A stretch of DNA of 64,000 nucleotides from Darksidea phi (GCA_030770425.1 JASJFT010000082.1:62001-126000), one strand, 5' to 3'; positions 12,492-22,826 are shown, counted from the first letter of the stretch. The notes: generated from the letters alone by a model not told the origin. A program made the numbers and translations.

Positions 12492-12930
12492 GTCTGCTTT
12501 TCTCCCGTCTTCCTTCTCGCTGCTGTCCGGCCCAATCCAGGCCGAATGCTATCCCCTGTGTTGCAGCAATGTCGCTCCGGAGCACGCCGTCGTTTGTCTG
12601 CGCATCGAGGAGCCGCGCTGATGAATCTGCTGGTGAATGCCCGCCGTCTTGTTTACTATTATGGTTGGACGGTCCACGGTCCACAGTCCACAGCCCAGCG
12701 GGGGCGTCGCTGGGGATTAAGGTCTGCTATAGCAAGAAAGTCGAGGGATCCTGGCCGCGAAACACCCTCGAGATTGCTCACCCTCGTCTTGCTGCCGTCG
12801 GAGGGGCAGCACGCGTCGCGTTGGGGCAAGACCTGCGTCTGACCATGCGGGGTAGTCCGGGGAGCACGCCTGCGGGAGGGAGGGGGCTGCGAGTCGTGAG
12901 TGAATAGCTATATTGGTTGTCGTGGGGAGA

Positions 12931-12979
12931 GAGTCGAGAGTCGAGAGTCGAGAGTCGAGAGTCGAGATTCGAGATTCGA
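12931..12979. repeat. 7-bp tandem repeat (gagtcga)
   Basis: Seven consecutive 7-bp units: five exact copies of gagtcga followed by two copies of gattcga. It sits about 440 bp upstream of the sepH start codon. Confidence 0.95.
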
Positions 12980-13570
12980 CGTCTGCAGCTTCCGACGCCC
13001 TGTCTCGCTTGGCTTGTGCTTGGAGCTACCTGCACATGTGGCTAGGGTCTACTGGGACCAGCAAACATTTTGAACATTTTGAACACTTCGAATGACAGTA
13101 TTTTGCGTAGTAATGGGCATGCATGTGTGCGGCTTTGTTCCTTCTAATTTACTCGCCTTTACGCGTTTCAGATGGGTCATCGTCTCGATTCGGACTGGAT
13201 TGATCGGATCAGCCACTCCATGTTGCACGCTGTCACGTGCGTCGATTCCGAGCCCGCGGGAGCATGGATATCGATATCACCGAGAACGTCATAACTCGGA
13301 GCGCAGTTATGGGGATGCGGAGGAGAGACCATCAAATTATTATATATAAGCTTGCGGAAGCCATGCTGCCCATCAGTTTTCAAAATAAAAAGACGACGCC
13401 AATGGACTGACTGCAATCGGCTGTAGCGACCACACCCTCAAAGTCCCATCCGGATGCCTCCCCTGCTGTCCCATAGTCTCGTGTATGATCGCATCCGCGC
13501 ACACCATGCTTTCATCGCCCTCACTTCGCAAGCTGTAACAGGCCATACCATGTCGCACGATCCGGAGGAG

Positions 13571-13616
13571 GAGGTGGCGGAAGAGGTGGCGGAAGAGGTG
13601 GCGGAAGAGATGGCGG
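13571..13616. repeat. 12-bp tandem repeat (gaggtggcggaa)
   Basis: Three exact units of gaggtggcggaa followed by a partial variant copy. Read on the plus strand it would encode an E/V/A repeat, but no supported gene covers it. Confidence 0.9.
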
Positions 13617-13750
13617 AGGTGATGGCGGGGGGATTGCCATGGATGATGTAGCAGATGAGACGTCGCATGCTTGGTTTGACGAATCGGCCAGCACTCATCT
13701 TAGCAGGCAACGAGGACCTCGCGATCAATCCTGTCCAGTATCCCATTAAG

Positions 13751-14300
13751 TCAGAATCCATGCCAGAACGGGGTGAATTCCGCCTGCACGCCGTAGTCGG
13801 ATACGAATAGGCCTTTGGTCCAGAACCTTAGCAGACCGGCAACCGTCACGCCGTCGAAACAGGGGTTGCTGGCGATACTCGAAACCATCAAAGAATTCGT
13901 CAAGCTCAGGGTCTCGTCGCGTCCTTACGAAAAGAGGGCAAACCCGCTGCCAGTGTGAAGTCGTTTGAGACAATGACTCCATCGTTGTACCTCGCTGGAC
14001 GAGTGTAGCCCTTGATGAAATACCGGTACGCTTCAAGTGGGGCCATTCGTTTATGTTCTGGAGCATTGACAGTCCTGGGGCGCAAGAGGCTATTTCAGGG
14101 TGGCTATCCAAGAACTGGTCAATCTCGACGAGGAAATCGACTGAGGCGTTCCTCGAGTTCAGGTACGCGCCCAACGGCGCAGGACGTGGGTGATGACTGC
14201 GCCGACAAGGATGCGGCAGCGGCTCCATACTACGTCCTGTAGTGGGTTCGTGTTTGTACAGTCCGGGGAACCGGCTGGCGGCCCGTGGGAAACCTCGGGG
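13751..14300 (-). pseudogene. Frameshifted relic of an unidentified protein
   Basis: On the minus strand, protein-like segments follow one another in three frames. First comes 'GAYLNSRNASVDFLVEIDQF' with 'LDSHPEIASCAPG'. Then 'AYRYFIKGYTRPARYNDG' and 'VIVSNDFTLAAGLPSFRK'. Then 'ELDEFFDGFEYRQQP'. Last is 'CFDGVTVAGLLRFWTKGLF' and 'YGVQAEFTPFWHGF', ending at a TGA at 13751-13753. The composition is globular rather than random, and the segments are adjacent and in order, so this looks like a gene that accumulated about three single-base indels. I do not recognise the family. The alternative, an accident of one fairly open frame, cannot be excluded. Confidence 0.3.
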
Positions 14301-14447
14301 TACGGTAACAGAGGAAGTCTCCTCGCCCTGCGCGCTGAGCGGCGCATGCAGGCGGCAGGAGCTTCGCTGCGGGTAGCCCATTTCACCAGGGCCCAAAGGC
14401 GCCGGATCATTCCTTGTTCGATCTATGATAATCAGCAGTGAATACAA

Positions 14448-16629
14448 TAGCTGACAACAGTGTCACAGCTGGATAGAACCCGAGAACTAGAAACGAGATG
14501 AAATGGAAGCTGCGAAGAAGTGGCACCCCAATGACGCTTTATGAAAGCTGAAAGGAAACTAGCTTGCTAGGCTGTAACAAGAGAGTGTGCATGTAGGCAA
14601 CAAAAGAGAAACGCGTGAAGAAAAAGGACGACTTACCATGTTCGATAGTTTGTAAACTGGAGAAGAAAGGTTTCTACGAGCGGAAACCTTACAGTTTTGT
14701 CATGCCCCATCGGCAGGCACGCTGCAGCGCAATTGCTTATCGTTAAGGGTCGTGCTATATTGTTGCAAAGTCGTGGCTTCCTGTTCAACACGATGTTACC
14801 TCCTTCGTTCCCTGCCTTTTAGGCTGATATCAGCCCAGGGGGACGACAGCACGATGCCAGTGCCCGCCATCTTCATGTTCGTGCCCGGCATGCCCGTGGT
14901 CGTGAACCGGAACACGCATCGGACCTGAAGGGAACGGACGCCCCATTAGGGGGGGCAACAAACAAACGAGGCCATGAAAGCGGCCAAGATCCTTTTCACT
15001 ACACGTTAGCACGAACATCACCTTTAGTATCTACACGGAGGGATACAGGGGACCGAATTGCTGCCCAGCGGCATCTTACAATCACGAACCGCCTTTTGCG
15101 CCCTTCAGGCAGCACTTAGGCGCGTCCCTTTATGCCCCACGGGAGGCTCATGTAGATAAGGCAAAGCCATCTATAGGACGTAAATCAATCTCACTCACTC
15201 ACTCACTGAAGGGAACGGAGATAAATATCAATGGGCAAGCGACGGCCAGTCCATGCGATCCGTACAGTCTCTACGTCCAGCTCTCGCGTTGTCGGTGGCT
15301 GGAGGACACTGTGCTGGTATCGGAGGTGCGAGCGAGCGATTTCGTCGGCCATACTGTGCCGCCTACGACGGTGGCGGCGGAAGAGAGGCCAGAGCAGCTC
15401 AGCTAAAGAACGATCCGGGAGGTAAAGGGCTGTGGGAGGTAAAGGGCTGTGGGAGGTAAAGGGCTGTGGGAGGTAAAGGGCTGGGGGCGGTGGGAGCAAC
15501 GAAACGCGAGCGTGTGCCTCTTGATGAGGTAGATGATCGCGACGAGGCGACGAGGCGACGATTGAGGCGTACAATGGCATGCATGATGGCGGGGACGTCG
15601 ACGTTGTCTGCGTGCAACCCTACTCGGATGAGCTGTTTCGGACCTCCGTGAAGCCGGTGACCGAAATCGACCGCACCTCACGAAAAGTTTCCAGAAACTG
15701 CCCCGTCTTTCAACTATACCAAATTGGACGCATCGTCGAGGGAGCGCCAAAAAATGGCATAGCGTCAGAGTAGCACTAGTACGCAACTAGTCGGAAACGC
15801 CACTCGTCGCCTAAACATCCGCCACGGAGACATGGCTGATCTATTGGTTTCCGCCTCCTCACCCGGAAGTTTCGCACGGCTCCCGCTGTTTTGGTGCTCT
15901 CTCCTTTCATGACTGCAGTGGGCTTCACAAATGGTAGCTATAATTATGCGCGAGCTGATGATCGCCGCATTCAAACACAGACGCCGCAGCCTAAAAGGCT
16001 GAAGGCATGTTGGCTGCGTCCTTTCTTACTGGTTGCCATTTACTGGTTGCCTCCTTACAAGAGTGGTTACGTCCTTCAAACTGCTGCCTAATAGAGACGT
16101 TATGCATCCAGCGTCCATCTCCTATTAGCTGAACCTTGAAACCTTTTCTGGAGTACCTTACCCGCTGAGTAAAGATTGTCGGGTGGCTTACACAATATAT
16201 TCTTTGTGACCATGATCAGAATGGATTCACCCAACACTGAGAGAGAGTTGGCGATTGAGCCTTCATGCCTTCATGTCTTCGTGATCGCGTCAACTGCTTC
16301 TGCAGTGAGAGGGTATTTTTGTTGTGTGTGCGGCTTAAGAGCTTCATGATCCGTGGATGACTTTGGCTCGTTACTCTTTTCTCAACGATACTTCCAAGTA
16401 TGGCTTGTAACCAAACTTGGAGTATAATTCATACAGGGCTGATGTATATTCTGATTCCTCGTCCACTCTGTTCATCTCAAATCATCTGTCGGAACCCATC
16501 GAATCGAATCGGACTCAGTGATCAGTCTTCTTTCATGACGTAGATAAAACTTTGCACAAGCGTCTATGTAAATTTTTTCTATCTGTTGAGTACCGGACGA
16601 TGTATATGGTTGGGTGCTTGGCGTTATCA
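14448..16629. other. Gene-poor accessory stretch
   Basis: About 2.2 kb with no convincing coding region on either strand. It contains a short TCAC run near 15191-15207 and a 17-bp tandem array at 15417-15484. No transposase-like or RNA-gene signature was seen. Confidence 0.4.
15417..15484. repeat. 17-bp tandem repeat, 4 copies
   Basis: Four consecutive near-identical units of gggaggtaaagggctgt; the last unit ends in a G-run variant. Purine-rich strand bias; no gene covers it. Confidence 0.95.
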
Positions 16630-16938
16630 TCTACCACTGGGACGTGCCTGAAGCGTTCCGTCTACCACTGGGACGTGCCTGAAGTGTTCCGTCTACCACT
16701 GGGACGTGCCTGAAGCGTTCCATCTACCACTGGAAGGTGCCTGAAGCGTTCCGTCTACCACTGGAAGGTGCCCGAAGCGTTCCGTCTACCACTGGAAGGT
16801 GCCCGAAGCGTTCCGTCTACCACCGGGACGTGCCTGAAGCGTTCCGTCTACCACCAGGACGTGCCTGAAGCGTTTCGTCTACCACTGGAAGGTTCCCGAA
16901 GCGTTCAGTCTACCGCTAGCAGGTGCCTGGCGCATAAG
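16630..16938. repeat. 31-bp minisatellite, about 10 units
   Basis: Nine head-to-tail 31-bp units start at 16630, 16661, 16692 and so on every 31 bases; a tenth, degenerate unit covers 16909-16938. Each begins tctaccactggga or tctaccactggaa, continues with a variant of ggtgcctgaagcg, and ends ttccg. Units differ by one to four substitutions but not in length. The array ends about 170 bp before the ATG of the HNH-type gene at 17111, so it lies in that gene's promoter region. There are no unique spacers, so it is not a CRISPR. Confidence 0.97.
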
Positions 16939-17110
16939 TAAACATCTCTAGCCACTGCCCAACTCTTCTTCTTTCTCCTCACAACACACAGTATTTTGTT
17001 GCCCACCATTAAAGCCTCAGTTCTAGCTACGCTTTATCGACAACTTTTCTCTTCAAAATACTTGTGTTTTTATTATTCCCACCGCACTATCAGCAAACAG
17101 ATTCGCCATC

Positions 17111-18379
17111 ATGTCCGCCACAAACTGGGTTAGCTGTAGGCCAGAGGACGACGCCGAAAGCTTTACCGAGCGTTCAGCCGAACGCAGACAAGTTTTCGAA
17201 GACGCGGCTCGCCGATTACCTACGGCGGAACTTTCACCTCTTGTATGGGCGTTTCTCCAGGTTGGCGACCTGGAGCAGGTCAAAGATATCACCCATAGCA
17301 GAGTCTCGTGGAAGACCGTCAAAGATGATCGCGAATCGCTCTTCGATTATGAAGCCAAAGATGCCGTGCTACTTTGGAAACAGAAACAGCACCCGGTGGC
17401 AAAAAACACGGCGAAAACGGACGCTACTCCAGGATCGAAACGCTCGTTCTCCGGAGCCTTCCCCAACCATTCTCCATCCTCCCCTCTCCGACCCCGGGCG
17501 GCGACGCCTACATCCCCTCTCCGACCTCAAGCGGCGACGCCTACCTTCGAGACAAGAACCAGGTCGGGGAAGCCACTTGGGGGTCGTGAGTTCAGCCCTT
17601 CGCGTGTCCGTGGGATCGCCGATCGCTGTAAGGAGAGGGACCATGGCCGTTGCGTGGTCTCGAGGATAGGTGCGGTCGATGCGTGCCATATTTACCCATG
17701 GTGCGCCTTTGGAGGAAAGACCCCGGAGCGAGTACGCAACTTTTGGGGTATTCTACGGATGTTTTGGGCCGAAGACAAGGTTGACGGTTGGTATGCCAAG
17801 GTATTTCAAGACGACAGGGACGAGGAACCAAAGGGAACCGAGACGATCGAGAATATGCTCACCTTAACGGCCACCTTACATCGCTTTCATTCTGAAGGCG
17901 CTTTCGCTCTACGACCTGTACGCATGTCAGACGACAAGACTCAACTCGAGCTAGAGTTCCACTGGCTTGCTAGGCAGGAGCGTGATCCAAGCGTAAAGGT
18001 GGATCTATTGGAGGAGCCTCTATCCTCTCGCGATCGGAAGGATTCTGGCAATGATTATGAGTTCTCTCGTTACGGCGATGCCAACCCAACCCCTCTTGTT
18101 AGCGGCACCAAATTCACGATGACGACCGACGACGCGACAACCAAACCCCTTCCAGACCCTGGCCTACTGGAGTTGCAGTGGCATCTTCAGCGCATCCTTG
18201 CGATGTCGGGCGCAGCCGGATGGAAGGAGGAGGACTTCGATCACGACGGTCCCGGCACTGGTGTACTTGCTCCTGCCTTTGTTACACAAGGGCTCGACGA
18301 GCAGCCGGCCGAGTATTGTCGGAGTCGCAGTTCCTCTCCAAGCGAGTCGGTCGAAAGCGTGGATGGTGCGTATGAATAA
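17111..18379 (+). CDS. HNH_2 endonuclease-domain protein
   Basis: A single uninterrupted frame of 422 aa from the ATG at 17111. Residues ~185-280 carry an HNH_2-type nuclease core: 'RCVVSRIGAVDACHIYPW', where the Cys and the A-C-H-I-Y-P block match the C...(E/D)-A-A-H-I-x-P signature, followed by 'NMLTLTATLHRFHSEGAFAL', which carries the N...H...H pattern. The domain is widespread in filamentous fungi, usually in proteins of unknown role; nuclease activity is inferred, not shown. Before it lies a low-complexity stretch with two copies of an 'SPLRPxAATPT' repeat (about 120-145). The C-terminus is acidic and Ser-rich. It stands alone between minisatellites in repeat-rich DNA, downstream of a 31-bp array. 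The frame is intact, and no RIP-type stops are present. Confidence 0.75.
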   Translation: MSATNWVSCRPEDDAESFTERSAERRQVFEDAARRLPTAELSPLVWAFLQVGDLEQVKDITHSRVSWKTVKDDRESLFDYEAKDAVLLWKQKQHPVAKNTAKTDATPGSKRSFSGAFPNHSPSSPLRPRAATPTSPLRPQAATPTFETRTRSGKPLGGREFSPSRVRGIADRCKERDHGRCVVSRIGAVDACHIYPWCAFGGKTPERVRNFWGILRMFWAEDKVDGWYAKVFQDDRDEEPKGTETIENMLTLTATLHRFHSEGAFALRPVRMSDDKTQLELEFHWLARQERDPSVKVDLLEEPLSSRDRKDSGNDYEFSRYGDANPTPLVSGTKFTMTTDDATTKPLPDPGLLELQWHLQRILAMSGAAGWKEEDFDHDGPGTGVLAPAFVTQGLDEQPAEYCRSRSSSPSESVESVDGAYE

Positions 18380-18620
18380 ATGCCATCAAAACAAAACAAC
18401 AATTTCGTCTGCCACTTTGGTTTCAAGATTATTAACAAGGATTAAGTCACCCCTCCGTACAAGCGTCAGACATTCAAGCTACCTTCTTTCGAACCCCTTC
18501 ATGGCGGCGACAAAGGACTTGGTGCCTTGAATTTCCGACAAGTACGAGCGGTGTCGGGTCCGTAGAGCCCCAACTCGGTGCTGGAGTAGTGTCTAGGTAA
18601 GTGTGCTGATGGCTGGTCTG
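18380..18620. other. Spacer downstream of the HNH gene
   Basis: No coding signal seen; probably 3' untranslated sequence of the preceding gene. Confidence 0.3.
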
Positions 18621-18894
18621 TTTGCTGACTGTGCATATATCCTTATGGGTTTGCTTCGGCTTTATCCCGCGCTTCGGCCAAAAATGGCTTTTTTTGTGCA
18701 CGAAGCGCGGGATAAAGTCCTATTCTTACCCCCAATCTTATTTGCTGACTGTGCACATATCCTTATGGGTTTGCTTCGGCTTTATCCCGCGCTTTTTTTG
18801 TGCACGAAGCGCGGGATAAAGTCCTATTCCTACCCCCAATCCTATTCCTACCCCCAATCCTATTCCTACCCCCAATCCTATTCCTACCCCCAAT
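18621..18894. repeat. Tandem duplication with hairpins plus 18-bp repeat array
   Basis: Two head-to-tail copies of a ~100-120 bp unit start at 18621 and 18741 with tttgctgactgtgca. Each contains an inverted repeat, ctttatcccgcgctt and, after a short loop, aagcgcgggataaag, able to form a strong stem. The loop is shortened in the second copy. The second copy runs into four exact units of cctattcctacccccaat (18823-18894). The unit's single occurrence in the first copy suggests the array grew from it. No open frame here looks like a protein; the apparent translation is just the repeat read through. Confidence 0.93.
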
Positions 18895-20176
18895 CCTATT
18901 CTTACTGTGGTGTATGGGTATATCGAAGATAGGATGGCGGAGCTCACGTCCCGCAGTCGGAGGGATAGGAGAAAGAGTTGATAGAATAGGCGGCCGAATA
19001 ATTAATTAATTGAACTATTTCTTCTGTCTGCTGTGTGATGAGATGGATGACGAGTTCCAGCTAAAGACGCTCCCGGACAACCTCCTCTCGGACTCCGGCC
19101 TAACTTTTCTCCGCTTACCTAAGCCTTCGATGCTCGATCGGGGGCCCCCTTCACAACTACTACACCACACTACCTCCGCGCGGTGGCTCCTGGAAACTTG
19201 TGTGGCACGTACACCTAGGCTAACAAGAGGGGTAATGCGAAGCCGACGGAAGAGTCCCGACCAGAAACAATGCCCGTAAAGGAGAATTTCTGTTTAGATT
19301 CACAATAAATTCAGTACCCTTCGTTGTCTTTTTGCTCTGCAATTGTCTTCACATCAAGCCTCCCTCACGCCCTCCCTCACGCCACTGCCTCCCACGTCCT
19401 CCCTTACGCCATTATCACAGCCTCAATTTCCTAAGAATACATGCAGACAGTCAAACGCGCCGACAACACCAGACTTGCGACCTCCTCCCTCCCAGCACTG
19501 GATCCTCACGCGCAGCGCGACAACAACGACAGCAAGGTAACCTACGCCAGGCCATTTCTCCATCCTCGACTCATGACACTGACGAGGGTGTTATAGCCGC
19601 AACCCTCTTGACTGTTGGCTCGAGAAGGCTATTGCGAGGGGCATGCGTTGCTATTCACGCAAGAGGCAATCAGGAGAAAGGAGCTCGAAAGACAGCACAC
19701 CAGTTTAGAGACAGGATCAGTTGATTGTTTGTTGAAGTAGGGTGCTATTGTTACACAATATAGCTGCTATTACTTGGAATGTATCTGTGATGGCTCCGGG
19801 ATATGAGCTGTATTCACCCAATGTTTGACGCCATGAGCTCCGATAGCGTTCTCTATAACCGACCTTTTAATAGCGACGAGGCTCTCCAGCAGCATAAACA
19901 AGACTCGCCCGCGCATGCCTTTGCCTGTACAACATGGGACCAACGTTCCGGCAGCAACATGGCTCCAGTATAGCATCTGCAAGATTCCCCTATTCACGCT
20001 CCGTTCTTCGACCGTGACGCCTGCGATCGGTTTTTCGGCAGCAAGAAAGCTTTAAAGCAACAACCAGCAAGAACTCGCCTGTGCACGCTCCATCTCTCCA
20101 TTTGTAACTATTGCCAATGCAGCTTGCGTTATTGCGCCTAATTTAGTTGAGGAAAGAAGTGACGAGCTCAACAGAT
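18895..20176. other. Gene-poor repeat-flanking DNA
   Basis: About 1.3 kb with no supported gene. A short cctccctcacgc-type pyrimidine repeat lies near 19360-19410. No transposase remnants recognised. Confidence 0.35.
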
Positions 20177-20552
20177 CAGCAACCTATTACTGAATGAGTA
20201 GCAGGCATCGCGTCGTCAAACTCGCGGAATAACTCAAAAAGGTAACACAGAAGAGTATTTCGCCCCGAATACCTTGAAACGCAGGAAGGTTGTTAAAACC
20301 AATGGGGGTTACAGTTGTTGCCCAAGGCATACGTCACAGCATAAATGCGAGGGCAACAGCCCGAGCCTTATAAAAAGAGGGCGTGCCGCATGCTGCGGGC
20401 AACAGCCAGAGCCTCAGAGAGGGCGTAACGTGTGCCGTGGCCCAACGTTCCGAGCCTCATGGAGGGCATGGGACATACTATGATGTTAAGCGGTAGCCAC
20501 GGTAGTCTCCCAGACTTGAGAGCAAGAAACGTGACCGGCTCAGCAACCTATT
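20177..20552 (+). repeat. Short dispersed repeat, copy A, bounded by 12-bp direct repeats
   Basis: The segment from about 20191 to 20466 aligns in the same orientation with 24594-24851: shared blocks include gtagcaggcatcgcgtcgtc, cgaataccttgaaacgcagg and agcctcagagagggcgt, with small indels. It is bounded by the direct repeat cagcaacctatt at 20177-20188 and 20541-20552, which may be a target-site duplication. No coding potential is evident, and it lacks obvious terminal inverted repeats. Confidence 0.7.
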
Positions 20553-20744
20553 GCATGAAAATTCCGAGCACGATAAACCACGCGAGCAGTGCGGTCTGCG
20601 AATAGTAGTCCTGCGGTTAAGATCTGCACCAGGAAAATCCTGTCTTCTACAACGGAAGCATGCGACCATAGGGAGCTACTACCTATTATGCTAATGGAGC
20701 GTCGGGCTAGTCCGAGAGTTTTATATCTTCCATTAATATAGACG

Positions 20745-21173
20745 TTGATGCCAAACTTTGAGCCAAGTTGGCTGTTGATTAAAAATGGCGCGGACGCTGC
20801 GGCACCCGGTATTGACACGAATGTTACGGCTGCGAACATATTGACGCCTTATAACATTCATGACCAGGCTCAATTTCTGTGGGGTTGGCTTGACGGCGAA
20901 ATCAGCCGCCTCAAAGAAGAGCATGGTAGGATAAAAAATTGGAAGAACAGACATTGCGGCTGCAACGACTGGATGAGGAAGAATGAGATAGGGAGAAAAT
21001 TAGAATGGCTAAAACATTGGAAAGATAGTGCGCCCAGCTTGAAGGAGCTCCCTATGAGTTTTGATGTATTTCATGTAGTTCATGTAGCAAGAATGTCGCG
21101 GAGCTGTTTCCCCATCGCAGAGTGTGTCTGGTTGTCTGTATGTGGGCAGAGGCTCGCATTTTTGCGACGCTAG
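20745..21173 (+). pseudogene. Possible relic of a coiled-coil protein
   Basis: An open frame begins 'MMPNFEPSWLLIKNGADAAA' and contains 'HDQAQFLWGWLDGEISRLKE'. Near 20930 the helical pattern continues in another frame as 'KLEEQTLRLQRLDEEE' and 'DREKIRMAKTLER', a charged heptad-like coiled coil interrupted by stops. This suggests a frameshifted gene or transposon-associated protein, but no family is recognised. It lies next to a transposon and a dispersed repeat. Confidence 0.25.
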
Positions 21174-21409
21174 ATATTGAATTACCCGACCCTTGCCTTC
21201 CCTTCCACCATCCTCAGACACTTCACTACTGATTTCATAAACGGCCTTTGGAGTTTAGGACCACGAAGACCTCCCCCTTCTCCAGCAACAGCGCATTCCA
21301 ACAGCCAAAAAGCTTCGATCCGAACATGCGCACACCACCTTCAAAGACAGTCCAGTGTGCCCAGAGCTCGTGCATGGGGCCTTGGGTGCAGATGGGAAAG
21401 AAGAGCGGG

Positions 21410-21444
21410 GCACGCGGTTCCCGAAAAAGCTCGGACACCAAAAC
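21410..21444. repeat. Left terminal inverted repeat of the Tc1-like element
   Basis: 35 bases exactly matching the reverse complement of 22792-22826; begins gcacgcggttcccg and ends gacaccaaaac. Outside it the two flanks are unrelated. Confidence 0.95.
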
Positions 21445-22791
21445 TATCCGAATCTCGTCAGCACCAAAACAGCTGTACGCCGTGATTAATATCTCTACCT
21501 ACAACCCTCGTATATACTTAATTTTACGCGCAATTTCTTCTAATATCTCTTCCGAAAGGTTCTAAAATTTTTAATATACTAAAAAAGGCGCGGGTTAAGG
21601 GCGCTGTTGAGTTCTACGAGGTAATAGGTATACCCTACTTTAAGGAGGATATCTTTCGTATTAACGGTGTTTCCCGTTAGTATAGGTATGAGTTTCTTAC
21701 GTAGAAGGATATTAGGGCTAATAGGACTTATTATAACTTAGAGTTAAATAAGGAGAAGCGCGGTAGGCCCTATATCCTTTCTCCTAAGGATCTAGAGCGT
21801 TATAATCGCTTTCTTTAAGAGCTAGGATAGGAAGCGCGCGTTCTTATATAGGATTAAATAGCTAAAGAGCTAGATTTTAATTACGCTGGTAAAACTCTTA
21901 AAGAGAGTATAAGCTTAATAGACTATTATAAGTACGTTGCCTATATAAAAGGATAGGTAAGTAAGCGTATAGTAGAGGCGCGGAAGGAGTAGGTAGAGGA
22001 TATACTAGCAGCCTATCTAGATCCTATTTACTAGTATAGAGTATACTTTTCTAATAAGGTATACTAGAGTATAGGCCCTAAGGGTAAGATGCGAATTATT
22101 AGGAAGCCTGGAGAACGCTATTATTCAGATTATATTTAGTATATAACGAATCGCGAGGATAAGAAAAAGCTTTAATATTAATACTCCTAGGTAGTAATAG
22201 GCTTCGACTTTAAATTAGATATCTATTTCTACGAGGTTCCTAGTAATAAGAACGGAAAAATAAGCCTACGAATCTATAGAGACGCTATTCTCAAACCTAT
22301 CGTTAAGCCCTAGCTAGATAGAGGGGATAACTTCGTCCTAGAGGAGGACAACGATTTAGGCTACGGTACTAGGAATTCGAATATAGTACGCACCTAGAAA
22401 CGAAAGAACAGGCTAGATAGCTATTTCAACTGTCCCTCATCACCAGATCTATTACCTATTAAGAACTACTAGTAGCCTCCTAAGCAGTTTCTCAAGAAGT
22501 TCCCTTACTAGGATGAGTTCGAAACACGAGAACTTGTAATAGAAGGCTGGGGCAATATCTCTCAGAAGTTTATTAATAAGTGCGTTAATAGCATGCCCCA
22601 GAGGTTGCAGGACTGTATTGATATAGAGGGCGAAATGACTAGATACTGATTCTGCAACACTAGGAAAACGTCCTGTATAGAGATTTCAATATAGCTGTAT
22701 AGCCTCAACCCCAAATCACTAATTCTGTGCGAAAAACCGCGAAAATACCCTGTTTGTATGAGGTTTTGTATGGGTGGGCGGTTCGGTGTTG

Positions 22792-22826
22792 GTTTTGGTG
22801 TCCGAGCTTTTTCGGGAACCGCGTGC
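22792..22826. repeat. Right terminal inverted repeat of the Tc1-like element
   Basis: 35 bases, the exact reverse complement of 21410-21444. The motif gttcggtgtt occurs just inside (22781) and just outside (22831) it. Confidence 0.95.

Larger units (their letters stand above)
12492..13750. other. Upstream region of sepH and spacer with two simple repeats
   Basis: About 1.25 kb without a convincing gene. The part next to 12491 is presumably the sepH promoter and leader. It contains a 7-bp array (12931-12979) and a 12-bp array (13571-13616), listed separately. Confidence 0.4.
21410..22826 (+). mobile_element. RIP-mutated Tc1/mariner-type DNA transposon
   Basis: Perfect 35-bp terminal inverted repeats (21410-21444 and 22792-22826) enclose an AT-rich core. 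Inside, one frame from 21597 to 22649 (351 codons including the final TGA) reads without a single indel as a Tc1/mariner-type DDE transposase. Landmarks are 'GAVEFYEVIGIPYFKED', 'GKMRIIRKPGERYYSDY', 'NFVLEEDNDLGYGT', 'FNCPSSPDLLPIKNY' (family form SPDLxPIEN) and 'GWGNISQKFINK'. The frame has about 19 nonsense codons, TAG or TAA, mostly where Trp or Gln would be expected. That pattern of C-to-T and G-to-A changes without indels, with a great excess of TpA, is the signature of RIP. The element is dead. The inverted repeats themselves are GC-rich and still identical. Confidence 0.92.

Noticed and set aside
11673..12842. A 389-codon plus-strand open frame and several others across 9.8-12.8 kb
   Set aside because: They lie opposite the GC-rich first exon of the SepH kinase gene, whose domain motifs are unambiguous; the antisense frames have no protein-like motifs.
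16630..16938. CRISPR-like array
   Set aside because: Units are directly contiguous with no unique spacers, and the genome is eukaryotic; it is a minisatellite.
18603..18932. Open frame encoding repeated 'ILMGLLRLYPA' and 'SYSYPQ' units
   Set aside because: It is only the tandem repeat read through in frame, begins with GTG, and has no support as a gene.
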